Source of the DNA: Hydractinia symbiolongicarpus | Taxonomy: Eukaryota > Cnidaria > Hydrozoa > Anthoathecata > Hydractiniidae | Length of the DNA: 64,000 nucleotides | Reading direction: 5' to 3' | Assembly: GCF_029227915.1 (NCBI RefSeq) | Contig: NC_079880.1 | Location: forward strand, 7,690,001-7,754,000 | Part shown: piece by piece, positions 35,981-49,457 of the stretch | Numbering within the stretch: position 1 is the stretch's first letter | Layout: each line of letters starts with the position of its first letter | Made by a program: the position numbers and the translations under genes | The notes under the pieces: model-generated | What the model was told of the DNA's origin: nothing | The model's input: the letters and a program-made list of their open reading frames with translations, nothing else | The model's database searches: none

Positions 35981-37464
35981 GTCAATGAAATGCACTTTTT
36001 AAAAATGTCTCTATTTCTTAAGCGCGCGCAAACAGCTAGGATTGATACCACAGTAAAAAAGGACTTATTTATCTAAATTTTTAAATAAAGCGGTACCACA
36101 CCGCACAGTGTAATCGCTGAGTTCCAGCAATCAGGTCAAATTAAGAAGAATGTTATATCTTGGAGTGCAATTGTCTCATTGATGACCTTTATAAGGTCAA
36201 AGTCTAAAATCAGTTCAATTAAGTCCCACAGTCAATCGTTTTACTGTTAAAAGCGATGCAGCCTAGTGACATCGGAGAAATATCGCTAAATACATGTTGG
36301 TACGAATATGTCACGCAACTGTTGTTACTCAAACGGATTGATACCGCTAGAACGTCAATGACATGCACTTTTTAAAGATGTCTCTATGTCTTCAGCGCGC
36401 GCAAACGGCTAGGATTGGTCCCACAGTAAAAAAAGACTTATTTATCTAAATTTTTAAATGAAGCGCTACCATAGCGCCCAGTGTAATCGCTGAGTTCCAG
36501 TAATCATGTCAAATTAAGAAGAATGTTATTTCTTAGAGTCCAATTGTCTCATTTATCACATTTATAAGTTCAAAGTCCAAAGCAGTTCAATTAAGTCCCA
36601 CAGTAAATCGTTTTACTGTTAATAGCGATGCAACCTTGTAATAACAGAAACATATCGCTAAATACTTGTTGCTACGAATACTTGACGCAACCGTTGTAAC
36701 TCAAACGGACTGATACCGTTAGAAACTCCATGAAATATAGTTTTTGAAACTGTCTCTATTTCTTCAGCCCGAGCTAACGGCAAGGATTGGTACCACGGTA
36801 AGAAAATGACTTATTCATAAAAAATTTTGAATGAAGCGCTTCCACAGTGCCAATGTAATCGTTCAGTTCCATGTCAAATTAAGGAGAATGCTATTTCTTG
36901 GAGACCAATTGTCTCATTTATCACATTTATAAGGTCAAAGTCTAAAATCAGTTCCAGTAAGTCCCACAATCAATCGTTTCACTGTTAAAAGCGATGCAAC
37001 CTAGTAATGTCAGAAACATATGGCTAAATGCATGTTGGTACGAATATGTGACGCAACCGTTGTAACTCAAACGGATTGATACCGCTAGAAAGTCAATGAA
37101 ATGCACTTTTTATAAATGTCTCTATTTCTTCAGCGCGCGCAAACAGCTAGGATTGATCCCACAGTAAAAAAAGAGTTATTTATCTAAATTTTTAAATGAA
37201 GCGTTACCACACCGCACAGTGTAATCGCTGAGTTCCAGCAATTAAGTCACATTAAGGAGATTGTTTTTTCTTGGAGTCCAATTGTCTCATTGATGACCTG
37301 TATAACTTCAAAGTCTAAAATCAGTTCCAGTAAGTCCCACAATCAATCGTTTCACTGTTAAAAGCGATGCAACCTAGTAATGTCAGAAACATATCGCTAA
37401 ATACTTGTTGGTACGAATACTTGACGCAACCGTTGTAACTCAAACGGACTGATACCGTTAGAAA

Positions 37465-38946
37465 CTCAATGAAATATAGTTTTTAAAACTGTCTCTATTT
37501 CTTCAGCCCGAGCTAATGGCAAGGATTGGTACCACGGTAAGAAAATGACTTATTCATAAAAATTTTTGAATGAAGCGCTTCCACAGTGCCAGTGTAATCG
37601 TTCAGTTCCATGTCAAATTAAGGAGAATGTTACTTCTTGGAGTTCAAATTTCTCTTTTCTCACATTCATAAGATCAACGTCCAAGGCAGTTCAATTAAGT
37701 GCCACAGTCAATCGTTTCACTGTTAGAAGCGATGCAACATAGTAATACCAGAAAAATATCGCTAAATACATGTTTGTACGAATATGTCACGCAACTGTTG
37801 TTACTCAAAGGGACGGATACCGCTAGAACGTCAATGACATGCACTTTTTCAAAATGTCTCTATTTCTTCAGCGCGCGCAAACGGCTAGGATTGGTCCCAC
37901 AGTAATTGACTAATTTATCTACATTTTTTAATAAAGCGCTATCACAGCGCCCAGTGTAATCTTTGAGTTCAAGCAATCATGTCAAATTAAGAAGAATGTT
38001 CTTTCTTGGACACCAATTGTCTCATTTATCACATTTATAAGTTCAAAGTCTAAAATCGGTTCAATTAATACCCACAGTCAATCGTTTCTCTGTTAAAACC
38101 TATGCAACCTAGTAATAGGGGAATCAAATCTCTAAATACATGTTGGTACGAATACTTGACGCAACCGTTGTAACTCAAACGGACTGATACCGTTAGAAAT
38201 TCAATGAAATATAGTTTTTGAAACTGTCTCTATTTCCTCAGCGCGCGATAACGGCTAGGATTGGTCTTACAGTAAAAAATGGTTTATTTATCTACATTTT
38301 TTAATAAAGCGCTATCACAGCGCCCAGTGTAATCGTTAAGTTCAAGCAATCATGTCAAGTTAAAAAGAATGTTATTTCTTGAAGACCAATTGTCTCATTT
38401 ATCACATTTATAAGGTTAAAGTCTAAAATCAGTTCCAGTAAGTCCCACAGTCAATCGTTTTACTGTTAATAGCGATGCACCCTTGTAATAACAGAAACAT
38501 ATCGCTAATTACATGTTGGTACTAATATGTGACGCAACAGTTGTAACTCAAGCGGACTGATACCGTTATATAGTCAATATAATGCAGTTTTTGAAACTGT
38601 CTCTACTACTTCAGCGCAAGCTAACGACAAGGATTGGTACCACGGTAAAAAAATGACTTATTTATTAAAATTTTTGAATGAAGTGCTTCCACAGTGCCCA
38701 GTGTAATCGTTGAGTTCCAGCAACCATGTGAAATAAAGTAGAATATTATTTCTTGGAGTCCAATTTTCTCATTTATCACATTTATATGGTCAAAGTCTAA
38801 AATCAGTTCCAGTAAGTCCCACAATCAATCGTTTCACTGTTAAAAGCGATGCAACCTAGTAATGTCAGAAACATATCGCTAAATACTTGTTGGAACGAAT
38901 ACTTGACGCAACCGTTGTAACTCAAACGGACTGATACCGTTAGAAA
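37465..38946 (+). repeat. Tetramer HOR G3 (1,482 bp)
   Basis: The copy of G1 inside HOR-F copy 2, at 4,448 bp. Marks are 37465, 37830, 38200 and 38573. The variant caaagggacgg in its second monomer is shared with G1 only. Confidence 0.92.
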
Positions 38947-40428
38947 TTCAATGAAATATAGTTTTTGAAACTGTCTCTATTTCTTCAGCCCGAGCTAATG
39001 GCAAGGATTGGTACCACGGTAAGAAAATGACTTATTCATAAAAATTTTTGAATGAAGCGCTTCCACAGTGCCAGTGTAATCGTTCAGTTCCATGTCAAAT
39101 TAAGGAGAATGTTACTTCTTGGAGTTCAATTTTCTCTTTTCTCACATTCATAAGATCAACGTCCAAGGCAGTTCAATTAAGTGCCACAGTCAATCGTTTC
39201 ACTGTTAGAAGCAATGCAACATAGTAATACCAGAAAAATATCGCTAAATACATGTTTGTACGAATATGTCACGCAACTGTTGTTACTCAAACGGACGGAT
39301 ACCGCTAGAACGTCAATGAAATGCACTTTTTCAAAATGTCTCTATTTCTTCAGCGCGCGCAAACGGCTAGGATTGGTCCCACAGTAATTGACTAATTTAT
39401 CTACATTTTTTAATAAAGTGCTATCACAGCGCCCAGTGTAATCTTTGAGTTCAAGCAATCATGTCAAATTAAGAAGAATGTTCTTTCTTGGACACCAATT
39501 GTCTCATTTATTACATTTATAAGTTCAAAGTCTAAAATCGGTTCAATTAATACCCACAGTCAATCGTTTCTCTGTTAAAACCTATGCAACCTAGTAATAG
39601 GGGAATCAAATCTCTAAATACATGTTGGTACGAATACTTGACGCAACCGTTGTAACTCAAACGGACTGATACCGTTAGAAATTCAATGAAATATAGTTTT
39701 TGAAACTGTCTCTATTTCCTCAGCGCGCGATAACGGCTAGGATTGGTCCCACAGTAAAAAATGGTTTATTTCTCTACATTTTTTAATAAAGCGCTATCAC
39801 AGCGCCCAGTGTAATCGTTAAGTTCAAGCAATCATGTCAAGTTAAAAAGAATGTTATTTCTTGGAGACCAATTGTCTCATTTATCACATTTATAAGGTTA
39901 AAGTCTAAAATCAGTTCCAGTAAGTCCCACAGTCAATCGTTTTACTGTTAATAGCGATGCACCCTTGTAATAACAGAAACATATCGCTAATTACATGTTG
40001 GTACTAATATGTGACGCAACAGTTGTAACTCAAGCGGACTGATACCGTTATATAGTCAATATAATGCGGTTTTTGAAACTGTCTCTATTACTTCAGCGCA
40101 AGCTAGCGACAAGGATTGGTACCACGGTAAAAAAATGACTTATTTATTAAAATTTTTGAATGAAGCGCTTCCACAGTGCCCAGTGTAATCGTTGAGTTCC
40201 AGCAAACATGTGAAATTAAGTAGAATATTATTTCTTGGAGTTCAATTGTCTCATTGATGACCTTTATAAGTTCAAAGTCTAAAATAAGTTCAATTAAGTC
40301 CCATAATCAATCGTTTCACTGTTAATAGCGATGCAACCTAGTTATATCAGACAAATATCGTTAAATATATGTTGGTGCGAATATGTGACGCAACCGTTGT
40401 ACCTCAAACGGATTGATACCGCTAGAAC
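38947..40428 (+). repeat. Tetramer HOR G4 (1,482 bp)
   Basis: The copy of G2 inside HOR-F copy 2. Marks are 38947, 39312, 39682 and 40055. It shares gaagcaatgcaac and ggtttatttctc with G2. Confidence 0.92.
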
Positions 40429-40798
40429 GTCAATGAAATGCACTTTTTGAAAATATCTCTATTTCTTCGGCGCGCGAAAACGGCTAGGATTGGTCCCACA
40501 GTAAAAAAAGACTTATTTATCTAAATTATTTGAATGAAGCGCTACCACACCGCACAGTGTAATCGCTGAGTTCCAGCAATCAGGTCAAATTCAGAATAAT
40601 GTTATTTCTTGGAGTTCAATTTTCTCATTGATGACCTTTATAAGGTCAAAGTCAAAAGTCAATTCAATTAAGTTAGTCAATCGTTTTACTGTTAATAGCG
40701 ATGCAACCTTGTAATAACAGAAACATATCGCTAAACACATGTTGGTACTAATATGTGACGCAACAGTTGTAACTCCAACGGATTGATACCGCTAGAAG

Positions 40799-42253
40799 GT
40801 CAATGAAATGCACTTTTTAAAAATGTCTCTATTTCTTCAGCGCGCGCAAACAGCTAGGATTGATACCACAGTAAAAAAGGACTTATTTATCTAAATTTTT
40901 AAATAAAGCGGTACCACACCGCACAGTGTAATCGCTGAGTTCCAGCAATCAGGTCAAATTAAGAAGAATGTTATATCTTGGAGTGCAATTGTCTCATTGA
41001 TGACCTTTATAAGGTCAAAGTCTAAAATCAGTTCAATTAAGTCCCACAATCATGTTGAAAGTTATTTCTTGCATGTTGGTACGAATATGTGACGCAACCG
41101 TTGTACCCCAAACGGACGGATACTGTAAAAAACTCAATGAAATGTAGTTTTTGAAACTGTTTCTATCTCTTCAGGACGCGCTAACGGCTACGATTGGTCC
41201 CACAGTACAAAATGACTTATTTATCTAAATTTTTTAAGTAAAGCGCCACCACAGCGCCCAGTGTACTCGTTGAGTTCAAGCAATCATGTCAAATTAAGAA
41301 GAATGTCATTTCTTGGAGTCCAATTGTCTCATTTATCACATTTATAAGGTCAAAGTCTAAAATCAGTTCCAGTAAGTCCCACAATCAATCGTTTCACTGT
41401 TAAAAGCGATGCAACCTAGTAATGTCAGAAACATATGGCTAAATGCATGTTGGTACGAATATGTGACGCCACCGTTGTAACTCAAACGGATTGATACCGC
41501 TAGAAAGTCAATGAAATGCACTTTTTAAAAATGTCTCTATTTCTTCAGCGCGCGCAAACAGCTAGGATTGATCCCACAGTAAAAAATGAGTTATTTATCT
41601 AAATTTTTAAATGAAGCATTACCACACCGCACAGTGTAATCGCTGAGTTCCAGCAATTAAGTCACATTAAGAAGAATGTTATTTCTTGGAGTCCAATAGT
41701 CTCATTGATGACCTGTATAATGTCAAAGTCTAAAATCAGTTCCAGTAAGTCCCACAATCAATCGTTTCACTGTTAAAAGCGATGCAACCTAGTAATGTCA
41801 GAAACATATCGCTAATTACATGTTGGTACTAATATGTGACGCAACAGTTGTAACTCAACCGGACTGATACCGTTATATAGTGAATATAATGCAGTTTTTG
41901 AAACTGTCTCTACTACTTCAGCGCAAGCTAACGACAAGGATTGGTACCACGGTAAAAAAATGACTTATTTATTAAAATTTTTGAATGAAGTGCTTCCACA
42001 GTGCCCAGTGTAATCGTTGAGTTCCAGCAACCATGTGAAATAAAGTAGAATATTATTTCTTGGAGTCCAATTTTCTCATTTATCACATTTATATGGTCAA
42101 AGTCTAAAATCAGTTCCAGTAAGTCCCACATTCAATCGTTTCACTGTTAAAAGCGATGCAACCTAGTAATGTCAGAAACATATCGCTAAATACTTGTTGG
42201 AACGAATACTTGACGCAACCGTTGTAACTCAAACGGACTGATACCGTTAGAAA
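40799..42253 (+). repeat. Rearranged third partial copy of HOR-F
   Basis: Marks at 40799 (334 bp, defective type), 41133, 41507 and 41880. 41,3xx matches 36,9xx at 4,415 bp, then near 41,813 the match jumps to 38,5xx at 3,307 bp. The lost 1,108 bp equals the three monomers 37465, 37830 and 38200 (373+365+370 in register terms). Confidence 0.88.
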
Positions 42254-43735
42254 TTCAATGAAATATAGTTTTTGAAACTGTCTCTATTTCTTCAGCCCGA
42301 GCTAATGGCAAGGATTGGTACCACGGTAAGAAAATGACTTATTCATAAAAATTTTTGAATGAAGCGCTTCCACAGTGCCAGTGTAATCGTTCAGTTCCAT
42401 GTCAAATTAAGGAGAATGTTACTTCTTGGAGTTCAATTTTCTCTTTTCTCACATTCATAAGATCAACGTCCAAGGCAGTTCAATTAAGTGCCACAGTCAA
42501 TCGTTTCACTGTTAGAAGCGATGCAACATAGTAATACCAGAAAAATATCGCTAAATACATGTTTGTACGAATATGTCACGCAACTGTTGTTACTCAAACG
42601 GACGGATACCGCTAGAACGTCAATGAAATGCACTTTTTCAAAATGTCTCTATTTCTTCAGCGCGCGCAAACGGCTAGGATTGGTCCCACAGTAATTGACT
42701 AATTTATCTACATTTTTTAATAAAGTGCTATCACAGCGCCCAGTGTAATCTTTGAGTTCAAGCAATCATGTCAAATTAAGAAGAATGTTCTTTCTTGGAC
42801 ACCAATTGTCTCATTTATCACATTTATAAGTTCAAAGTCTAAAATCGGTTCAATTAATACCCACAGTCAATCGTTTCTCTGTTAAAACCTATGCAACCTA
42901 GTAATAGGGGAATCAAATCTCTAAATACATGTTGGTACGAATACTTGACGCAACCGTTGTAACTCAAACGGACTGATACCGTTAGAAATTCAATGAAATA
43001 TAGTTTTTGAAACTGTCTCTATTTCCTCAGCGCGCGATAACGGCTAGGATTGGTCCCACAGTAAAAAATGGTTTATTTCTCTACATTTTTTAATAAAGCG
43101 CTATCACAGCGCCCAGTGTAATCGTTAAGTTCAAGCAATCATGTCAAGTTAAAAAGAATGTTATTTCTTGAAGACCAATTGTCTTATTTATCACATTTAT
43201 AAGGCTAAAGTCTAAAGTCAGTTCCAGTAAGTCCCACAGTCAATCGTTTTACTGTTAATAGCGATGCACCCTTGTAATAACAGAAACATATCGCTAATTA
43301 CATGTTGGTACTAATATGTGACGCAACAGTTGTAACTCAAGCGGACTGATACCGTTATATAGTCAATATAATGCGGTTTTTGAAACTGTCTCTATTACTT
43401 CAGCGCAAGCTAACGACAAGGATTGGTACCACGGTAAAAAAATGACTTATTTATTAAAATTTTTGAATGAAGCGCTTCCACAGTGCCCAGTGTAATCGTT
43501 GAGTTCCAGCAACCATGTGAAATTAAGTAGAATATTATTTCTTAGAGTTCAATTGTCTCATTGATGACCTTTATAAGGTCAAAGTCTAAATTCAATTTAA
43601 TTAAGTCCCAAAGTGAATTGTTTTGCTTTTAATAGCGATGCAACCTTGAAATAACAGAAACTTATCGCCAAATAGATGTTGGTACTATTATATGACGCAA
43701 CAGTTGTAACTCGAACGGGCTGATACCTTTAGATA
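42254..43735 (+). repeat. Tetramer HOR G5 (1,482 bp)
   Basis: Marks 42254, 42619, 42989 and 43362, offset 3,307 bp from G4. It diverges from G4 near 43,585, where aagtctaaattcaattt replaces the shared sequence. Confidence 0.92.
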
Positions 43736-44480
43736 GTCAATAAAATGTAGTTTTTGAAACTGTCTCTATTTCTGCAGCGCGAGCTAACGGCAAGGATTGG
43801 TACCACGGTAAAAAAATGACTTATTTATTAAAATTTTTGAATGAAACGCTTCCACAGTGCCCAGTGTAATCGTTGAGTTCCAGCAATCATGTCAAATTAA
43901 GAAGAATGTTCTTTCTTGGAGACCAATTGTCTCATTTATCACATTTAAAGGTTCAAAGTCTAAAATCGGTTCAATTAATACCCACAGTCAATCGTTTCTC
44001 TGTTAAAACCTATGCTACCTAGTAATAGGGGAAACAAATCTCTAAATACATGTTGGTACGAATACTTGACGCAACCGTTGTAACTCAAACGGACTGATAC
44101 GGTTAGAAACTCAATGAAATATAGTTTTTAAAACTGTCTCTATTTCCTCAGCGCGCGATAACGGCTAGGATTGGTCCCACAGTAAAAGTGACTTATTTAC
44201 CTAAATTTTTATATGAAGCGCTACCATAGCGCCCAGTGTAATCGCTGAGTTCCAGTAATCATGTCAAATTAAGAAGAATGTTATTTCTTGGAGTACAATT
44301 GTCTCATTTGTCATATTTATAAGTTCAAAGTCCAAAGCAGTTCAATTAAGTCCCACAGTCAATCGTTTTACTGTTAATAGCGATGCAACTAAGTAATAAC
44401 AGAAACATATCGCAAATTACGTGTTGGTACTAATATGTGACACAAAAGTTGTAACTCAAGCGGACTGATACCGTTAGATA
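43736..44480 (+). repeat. Two unpaired monomers
   Basis: Monomers at 43736 (374 bp) and 44110 (371 bp) separate G5 from G6. They mix features of G members and carry private changes such as gggctgataccttt and cacaaaagttgtaac, so they look older or less recently homogenised than their neighbours. Confidence 0.8.
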
Positions 44481-45963
44481 GTCAATATGATGTAGTTTTT
44501 GAAACTGTCTCTATTTCTTCATCCCGAGCTAACGGCAAGGATTGGTACCACGGTAAGAAAATGACTTATTTTTTAAAATTTTTGAATGAAGTGCTTCCAC
44601 AGCGCCCAGTGTAATCGTTCAGTTCCATGTCAAATTAAGGAGAATGTTATTTCTTGGAGTTCAATTTTCTCTTTTCTCACATTCATAAGATCAAAGTCCA
44701 AGGCAGTTCAATTAAGTGCCACAGTCAATCGTTTCACTGTTAGAAGCGATGCAACATAGTAATACCAGAAAAATATCGCTAAATACATGTTTGTACGAAT
44801 ATGTCACGCAACTGTTGTTACTCAAACGGACGGATACCGCTAGAACGTCAATGATATGCAATTTTTAAAAATGTCTCTATTTCTTCAGCGCGCGCAAACG
44901 GCTAGGATTGGTCCCACAGTAATTGAATAATTTATCTACATTTTTTAATAAAGCGCTATCACAGCGCCCAGTGTAATCTTTGAGTTCAAGCAATCATGTC
45001 AAATTAAGAAGAATGTTCTTTCTTGGACACCAATTGTCTCATTTATCACATTTATAAGTTCAAAGTCTAAAATCGGTTCAATTAATACCCACTGTCAATC
45101 GTTTCTCTGTTAAAACCTATGCAACCTAGTAATAGGGGAATCAAATCTCTAAATACATGTTGGTACGAATACTTGACGCAACCGTTGTAACTCAAACGGA
45201 CTGATACCGTTAGAAATTCAATGAAATATAGTTTTTGAAACTGTCTCTATTTCCTGAGCGCGCGATAACGGCTAGGATTGGTCCCACAGTAAAAAATGGT
45301 TTATTTATCTACATTTTTTAATAAAGCGCTATCACAGCGCCCAGTGTAATCGTTAAGTTCAAGCAATCATGTCAAGTTAAAAAGAATGTTTTTTCTTGGA
45401 GACCAATTGTCTCATTTATCACATTTATAAGGTTAAAGTCTAAAATCAGTTCCAGTAAGTCCCACAGTCAATCGTTTTACTGTTAATAGCGATGCACCCT
45501 TGTAATAACAGAAACATATCGCTAATTACATGTTGGTACTAATATGTGACGCAACAGTTGTAACTCAAGCGGACTGATACCGTTATATAGTCAATATAAT
45601 GCAGTTTTTGAAACTGTCTCTATTACTTCAGCGCGAGCTAACGACAAGGATTGGTACCACGGTAAAAAAATGACTGATTTATTAAAATTTTTGAGTGAAG
45701 CGCTTCCACAGTGCCCAGTGTAATCGTTGAGTTCCAGCAACCATGTGAAATTAAGTAGAATATTATTTCTTGGAGTCCAATTTTCTCATTTATCACATTT
45801 ATATGGTCAAAGTCTAAAATAAGTTCAATTAAGTCCCATAATCAATCGTTTCACTGTTAAAAGCGATGCAACCTAGTTATATCAGACAAATATCGTTAAA
45901 TATATGTTGGTGCGAATATGTGACGCAACCGTTGTACCTCAAACGGATTGATACCGCTAGAAC
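44481..45963 (+). repeat. Tetramer HOR G6 (1,483 bp)
   Basis: Marks 44481, 44847, 45217 and 45590. The order is the same as in G1-G5 but with more private differences, for example tttcttcatcccgag, tcctgagcgcgcg and gaatgttttttcttgg. Unlike G1-G5 its last monomer has the tcagcgcgagc core. Confidence 0.88.
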
Positions 45964-47079
45964 GTCAATGAAATGCACTTTTTGAAAATATCTCTATTTC
46001 TTCGGCGCGCGAAAACGGCTAGGATTGGTCCCACAATAAAAAAAGACTTATTTATCTAAATTTTTGAATGAAGCGCTACCACACCGCACAGTGTAATCGC
46101 TGAGTTCCAGCAATCAGGTCAAATTCAGAAGAATGTTATTTCTTGGAGTTCAATTGTCTCATTGATGACCTTTATAAGGTCAAAGTCAAAAGTCAATTCA
46201 ATTAAGTCAGTCAATCGTTTTACTGTTAATAGCGATGCAACCTTGTAATAACAGAAACATATCGCTAAATACATGTTGGTACTAATATGTGACGCAACAG
46301 TTGTAACTCCAACGGATTGATACCGCTAGAACGTCAATGAAATGCACTTTTTAAAAATGTCTCTATTTCTTCAGGGCGCGCAAACAGCTACGATTGGTCC
46401 CACAGTATAAAATGACTTACTTATCTAAATATTTTAAGTAAAGCGCCACCACAGCGCCCAGTGTAATCGTTGAGTTCAAGCAATCATGTCAAATTAAGAA
46501 GAATGTCATTTCTTGGAGTCCAATTGTCTCATTTATCACATTTATAAGTTCAAAGTCTAAAATCAGTTCAATTAAGTCCCACAGTCAATCGTTTCACTGT
46601 TAAAAGCGATGCAACCTAGTAACATCGGAAAAATAACGCTAAATACATGTTGGTACAAACATGTCACGCAACCGTTGTAACTCAAACGGATTGATACCGC
46701 TAGAAAGTGAATGAAATGCACTTTTTAAAAATGTCTCTACTTTTTCAGCGTGCGCTAACGGTTAGGATTGGTCCCACAGTAAAAATTGACTTATTTATCT
46801 AAATTTTTAAATGAAGCGCTACCACAGCGCCCAGTGTAATCGCTAAGTTCCAGCAATCAAGTCAAATTAAGTAGAATGTTATTTCTTGGAGTCCAGTTGT
46901 CTCATTTATCACATTTATAAGGTCAAAGTCTAAAATCAGTTCAATTAAGTCCCACAATCAATCGTTTCACTGTTAAAAGCGATGCAACCTAGTAATGTCA
47001 GAAACATATGGCTAAATGCATGTTGGTACGAATATGTGACGCAACCGTTGTAACTCAAACGGATTGATACCGCTAGAAA
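45964..47079 (+). repeat. Mixed monomers between HOR G and HOR H
   Basis: Marks at 45964 (369 bp), 46333 (374 bp) and 46707 (373 bp). The first resembles 40429 (ttcggcgcgcgaaaacgg). The last is a relative of the third member of HOR H, so HOR H may start as early as about 46,800. Confidence 0.82.
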
Positions 47080-48198
47080 GTCAATGAAATGCACTTTTTA
47101 AAAATGTCTCTATTTCTTCAGCGCGCGCAAACAGCTAGTATTGATCCCACAGTAAAAATAGACTTATTTATCTAAATTTTTAAATAAAGCGTTACCACAC
47201 CGCACAGTGTAATCGCTGAGTTCCAGCAATCAGGTCAAATTAAGAAGAATGTTATTTCTTGGAGTCCAATTGTCTCATTGATGACCTTTATAAGGTCAAA
47301 GTCTAAAATCAGTTCAATTAAGTCCCACAATCAATCGTTTCACTGTTAAAAGCGATGCAACCTAGTAATGTCAGAAACATATGGCTAAATGCATGTTGGT
47401 ACGAATATGTGACGCAAGCGTTATAACTCAAACGGATTGATACCGCTAGAAAGTCAATGAAATATAGTTTTTGAAACTGTCTCTATTTCCTCAGCGCGCG
47501 ATAACGGCTAGGATTAGTCCCACAGTAAATATGACTTATTTATCTAAATTTTTATATGAAGCGCTACCATAGCGCCCAGTGTAATCGCTAAGTTCCAGTA
47601 ATCAGGTCATATTAAGAAGAATGTTATTTCTTGGAGTCCAATTGTCTCATTGATGACCTGTGTAACGTCAAAGTCCAAAATCAGTTCAATTAAGTCCCAC
47701 AGTCAATCGTTTTATTGTTAAAAGCGATGCAGCCTAGTGACAACGGAAAAATATCGCTAAATACATGTTGGTACGAATATGTCACGCAACTGTTGTTACT
47801 CAAACGGATTGATACCGCTAGAACGTCAATGACATGCACTTTTTAAAAATGTCTCTATTTCTTCAGCGCGCGCAAACGGCTAGGATTGGTCCCAAAGTAA
47901 AAAAAAGACATATTTATCTAAATTTTTAAATGAAGCGCTACCACAGCGCCCAGTGAAATCGCTAAGTTCCAGCAATCAAGTCAAATTATGTAGAATGTTA
48001 TTTCTTGGAGTCCAGTTGTCTCATTTATCACATTTATAAGGTCAAAGTCTAAAATCAGTTCAATTAAGTCCCACAATCAATCGTTTCACTGTTAAAAGCG
48101 ATGCAACCTAGTAATGTCAGAAACATATGACTAAATGCATGTTGGTACGAATATGTGACGCAACCGTTGTAACTCAAACGGATTGATACCGCTAGAAA
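47080..48198 (+). repeat. Trimer HOR H1 (1,119 bp)
   Basis: Monomers start at 47080 (373 bp), 47453 (372 bp) and 47825 (374 bp). The unit is marked by gcaagcgttataac, tccttcagt-free atttcctcagcgcgcg with gattagtccc, and agtgaaatcgctaag with aattatgtag. Confidence 0.93.
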
Positions 48199-49317
48199 GT
48201 CAATGAAATGCACTTTTTAAAAATGTCTCTATTTCTTCAGCGCGCGGAAACAGCTAGGATTGATCCCACAGTAAAAAAAGACTTATTTATCTAAATTTTT
48301 AAATGAAGCGTTACCACACCGCACAGTGTAATCGCTGAGTTCCAGCAATCAGGTCAAATTAAGAAGAATGTTATTTCTTGGAGTCCAATTGTCTCATTGA
48401 TGACCTTTATAAGGTCAAAGTCTAAAATCAGTTCAATTAAGTCCCACAATCAATCGTTTCACTGTTAAAAGCGATGCAACCTAGTAATGTCAGAAACATA
48501 TGGCTAAATGCATGTTGGTACGAATATGTGACGCAAGCGTTATAACTCAAACGGATTGATACCGCTAGAAAGTCAATGAAATATAGTTTTTGAAACTGTC
48601 TCTATTTCCTCAGCGCGCGATAACGGCTAGGATTAGTCCCACAGTAAATATGACTTATTTATCTAAATTTTTATATGAAGCGCTACCATAGCGCCCAGTG
48701 TAATCGCTAAGTTCCAGTAATCAGGTCATATTAAGAAGAATGTTATTTCTTGGAGTCCAATTGTCTCATTGATGACCTGTGTAACGTCAAAGTCCAAAAT
48801 CAGTTCAATTAAGTCCCACAGTCAATCGTTTTATTGTTAAAAGCGATGCAGCCTAGTGACAACGGAAAAATATCGCTAAATACATGTTGGTACGAATATG
48901 TCACGCAACTGTTGTTACTCAAACGGATTGATACCGCTAGAACGTCAATGACATGCACTTTTTAAAAATGTCTCTATTTCTTCAGCGCGCGCAAACGGCT
49001 AGGATTGGTCCCAAAGTAAAAAAAAGACATATTTATCTAAATTTTTAAATGAAGCGCTACCACAGCGCCCAGTGAAATCGCTAAGTTCCAGCAATCAAGT
49101 CAAATTATGTAGAATGTTATTTCTTGGAGTCCAGTTGTCTCATTTATCACATTTATAAGGTCAAAGTCTAAAATCAGTTCAATTAAGTCCCACAATCAAT
49201 CGTTTCACTGTTAAAAGCGATGCAACCTAGTAATGTCAGAAACATATGACTAAATGCATGTTGGTACGAATATGTGACGCAACCGTTGTAACTCAAACGG
49301 ATTGATACCGCTACAAA
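48199..49317 (+). repeat. Trimer HOR H2 (1,119 bp)
   Basis: Monomers at 48199, 48572 and 48944, each exactly 1,119 bp after its H1 partner and almost without differences (gcgcggaaac near 48,244 is one). This is the most homogeneous short-period HOR near the inversion. Confidence 0.93.
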
Positions 49318-49457
49318 GTCAATGAAATGCACTTTTTAAAAATGTCTCTATTTCTTCAGCGCGCGCAAACAGCTAGGATTGATCCCACAGTAAAAAAAGA
49401 CTTATTTATCTAAATTTTTAAATGAAGCGTTACCACACCGCACAGTGTAATCGCTGA
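49318..49457 (+). repeat. HOR H3, cut by the inversion
   Basis: The first 140 bp of a third H copy, ending at cagtgtaatcgctga. The next base belongs to the inverted segment. Confidence 0.92.

Larger units (their letters stand above)
31906..36353 (+). repeat. HOR-F copy 1 (4,448 bp, twelve monomers)
   Basis: Marks: 31906, 32278, 32644, 33017, 33382, 33752, 34125, 34499, 34864, 35234, 35607 and 35981. Eleven of these recur 4,448 bp later with the same spacings. Near 35,946 the sequence switches to the type found at 40,764 rather than 40,394, so this copy lacks one 370 bp monomer present in copy 2. Confidence 0.92.
36354..40798 (+). repeat. HOR-F copy 2
   Basis: Marks: 36354, 36726, 37092, 37465, 37830, 38200, 38573, 38947, 39312, 39682, 40055 and 40429. 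It is near-identical to copy 1 up to about 40,393, after which it keeps a monomer (40429, with tgtacctcaaacgg and ttcggcgcgcgaaaacgg) that copy 1 lacks. Confidence 0.92.

Noticed and set aside
33251-42694. Open reading frames of 67-68 codons recurring at 33,251, 34,733, 37,699, 39,181 and 42,488 (plus) and at 34,173, 38,621 and 41,928 (minus)
   Set aside because: Each sits at the same place in the satellite monomer and repeats because tetramer HOR G repeats. Frames span monomer boundaries, lie on both strands, and are stopped in neighbouring monomer types. There is no sign of coding constraint.
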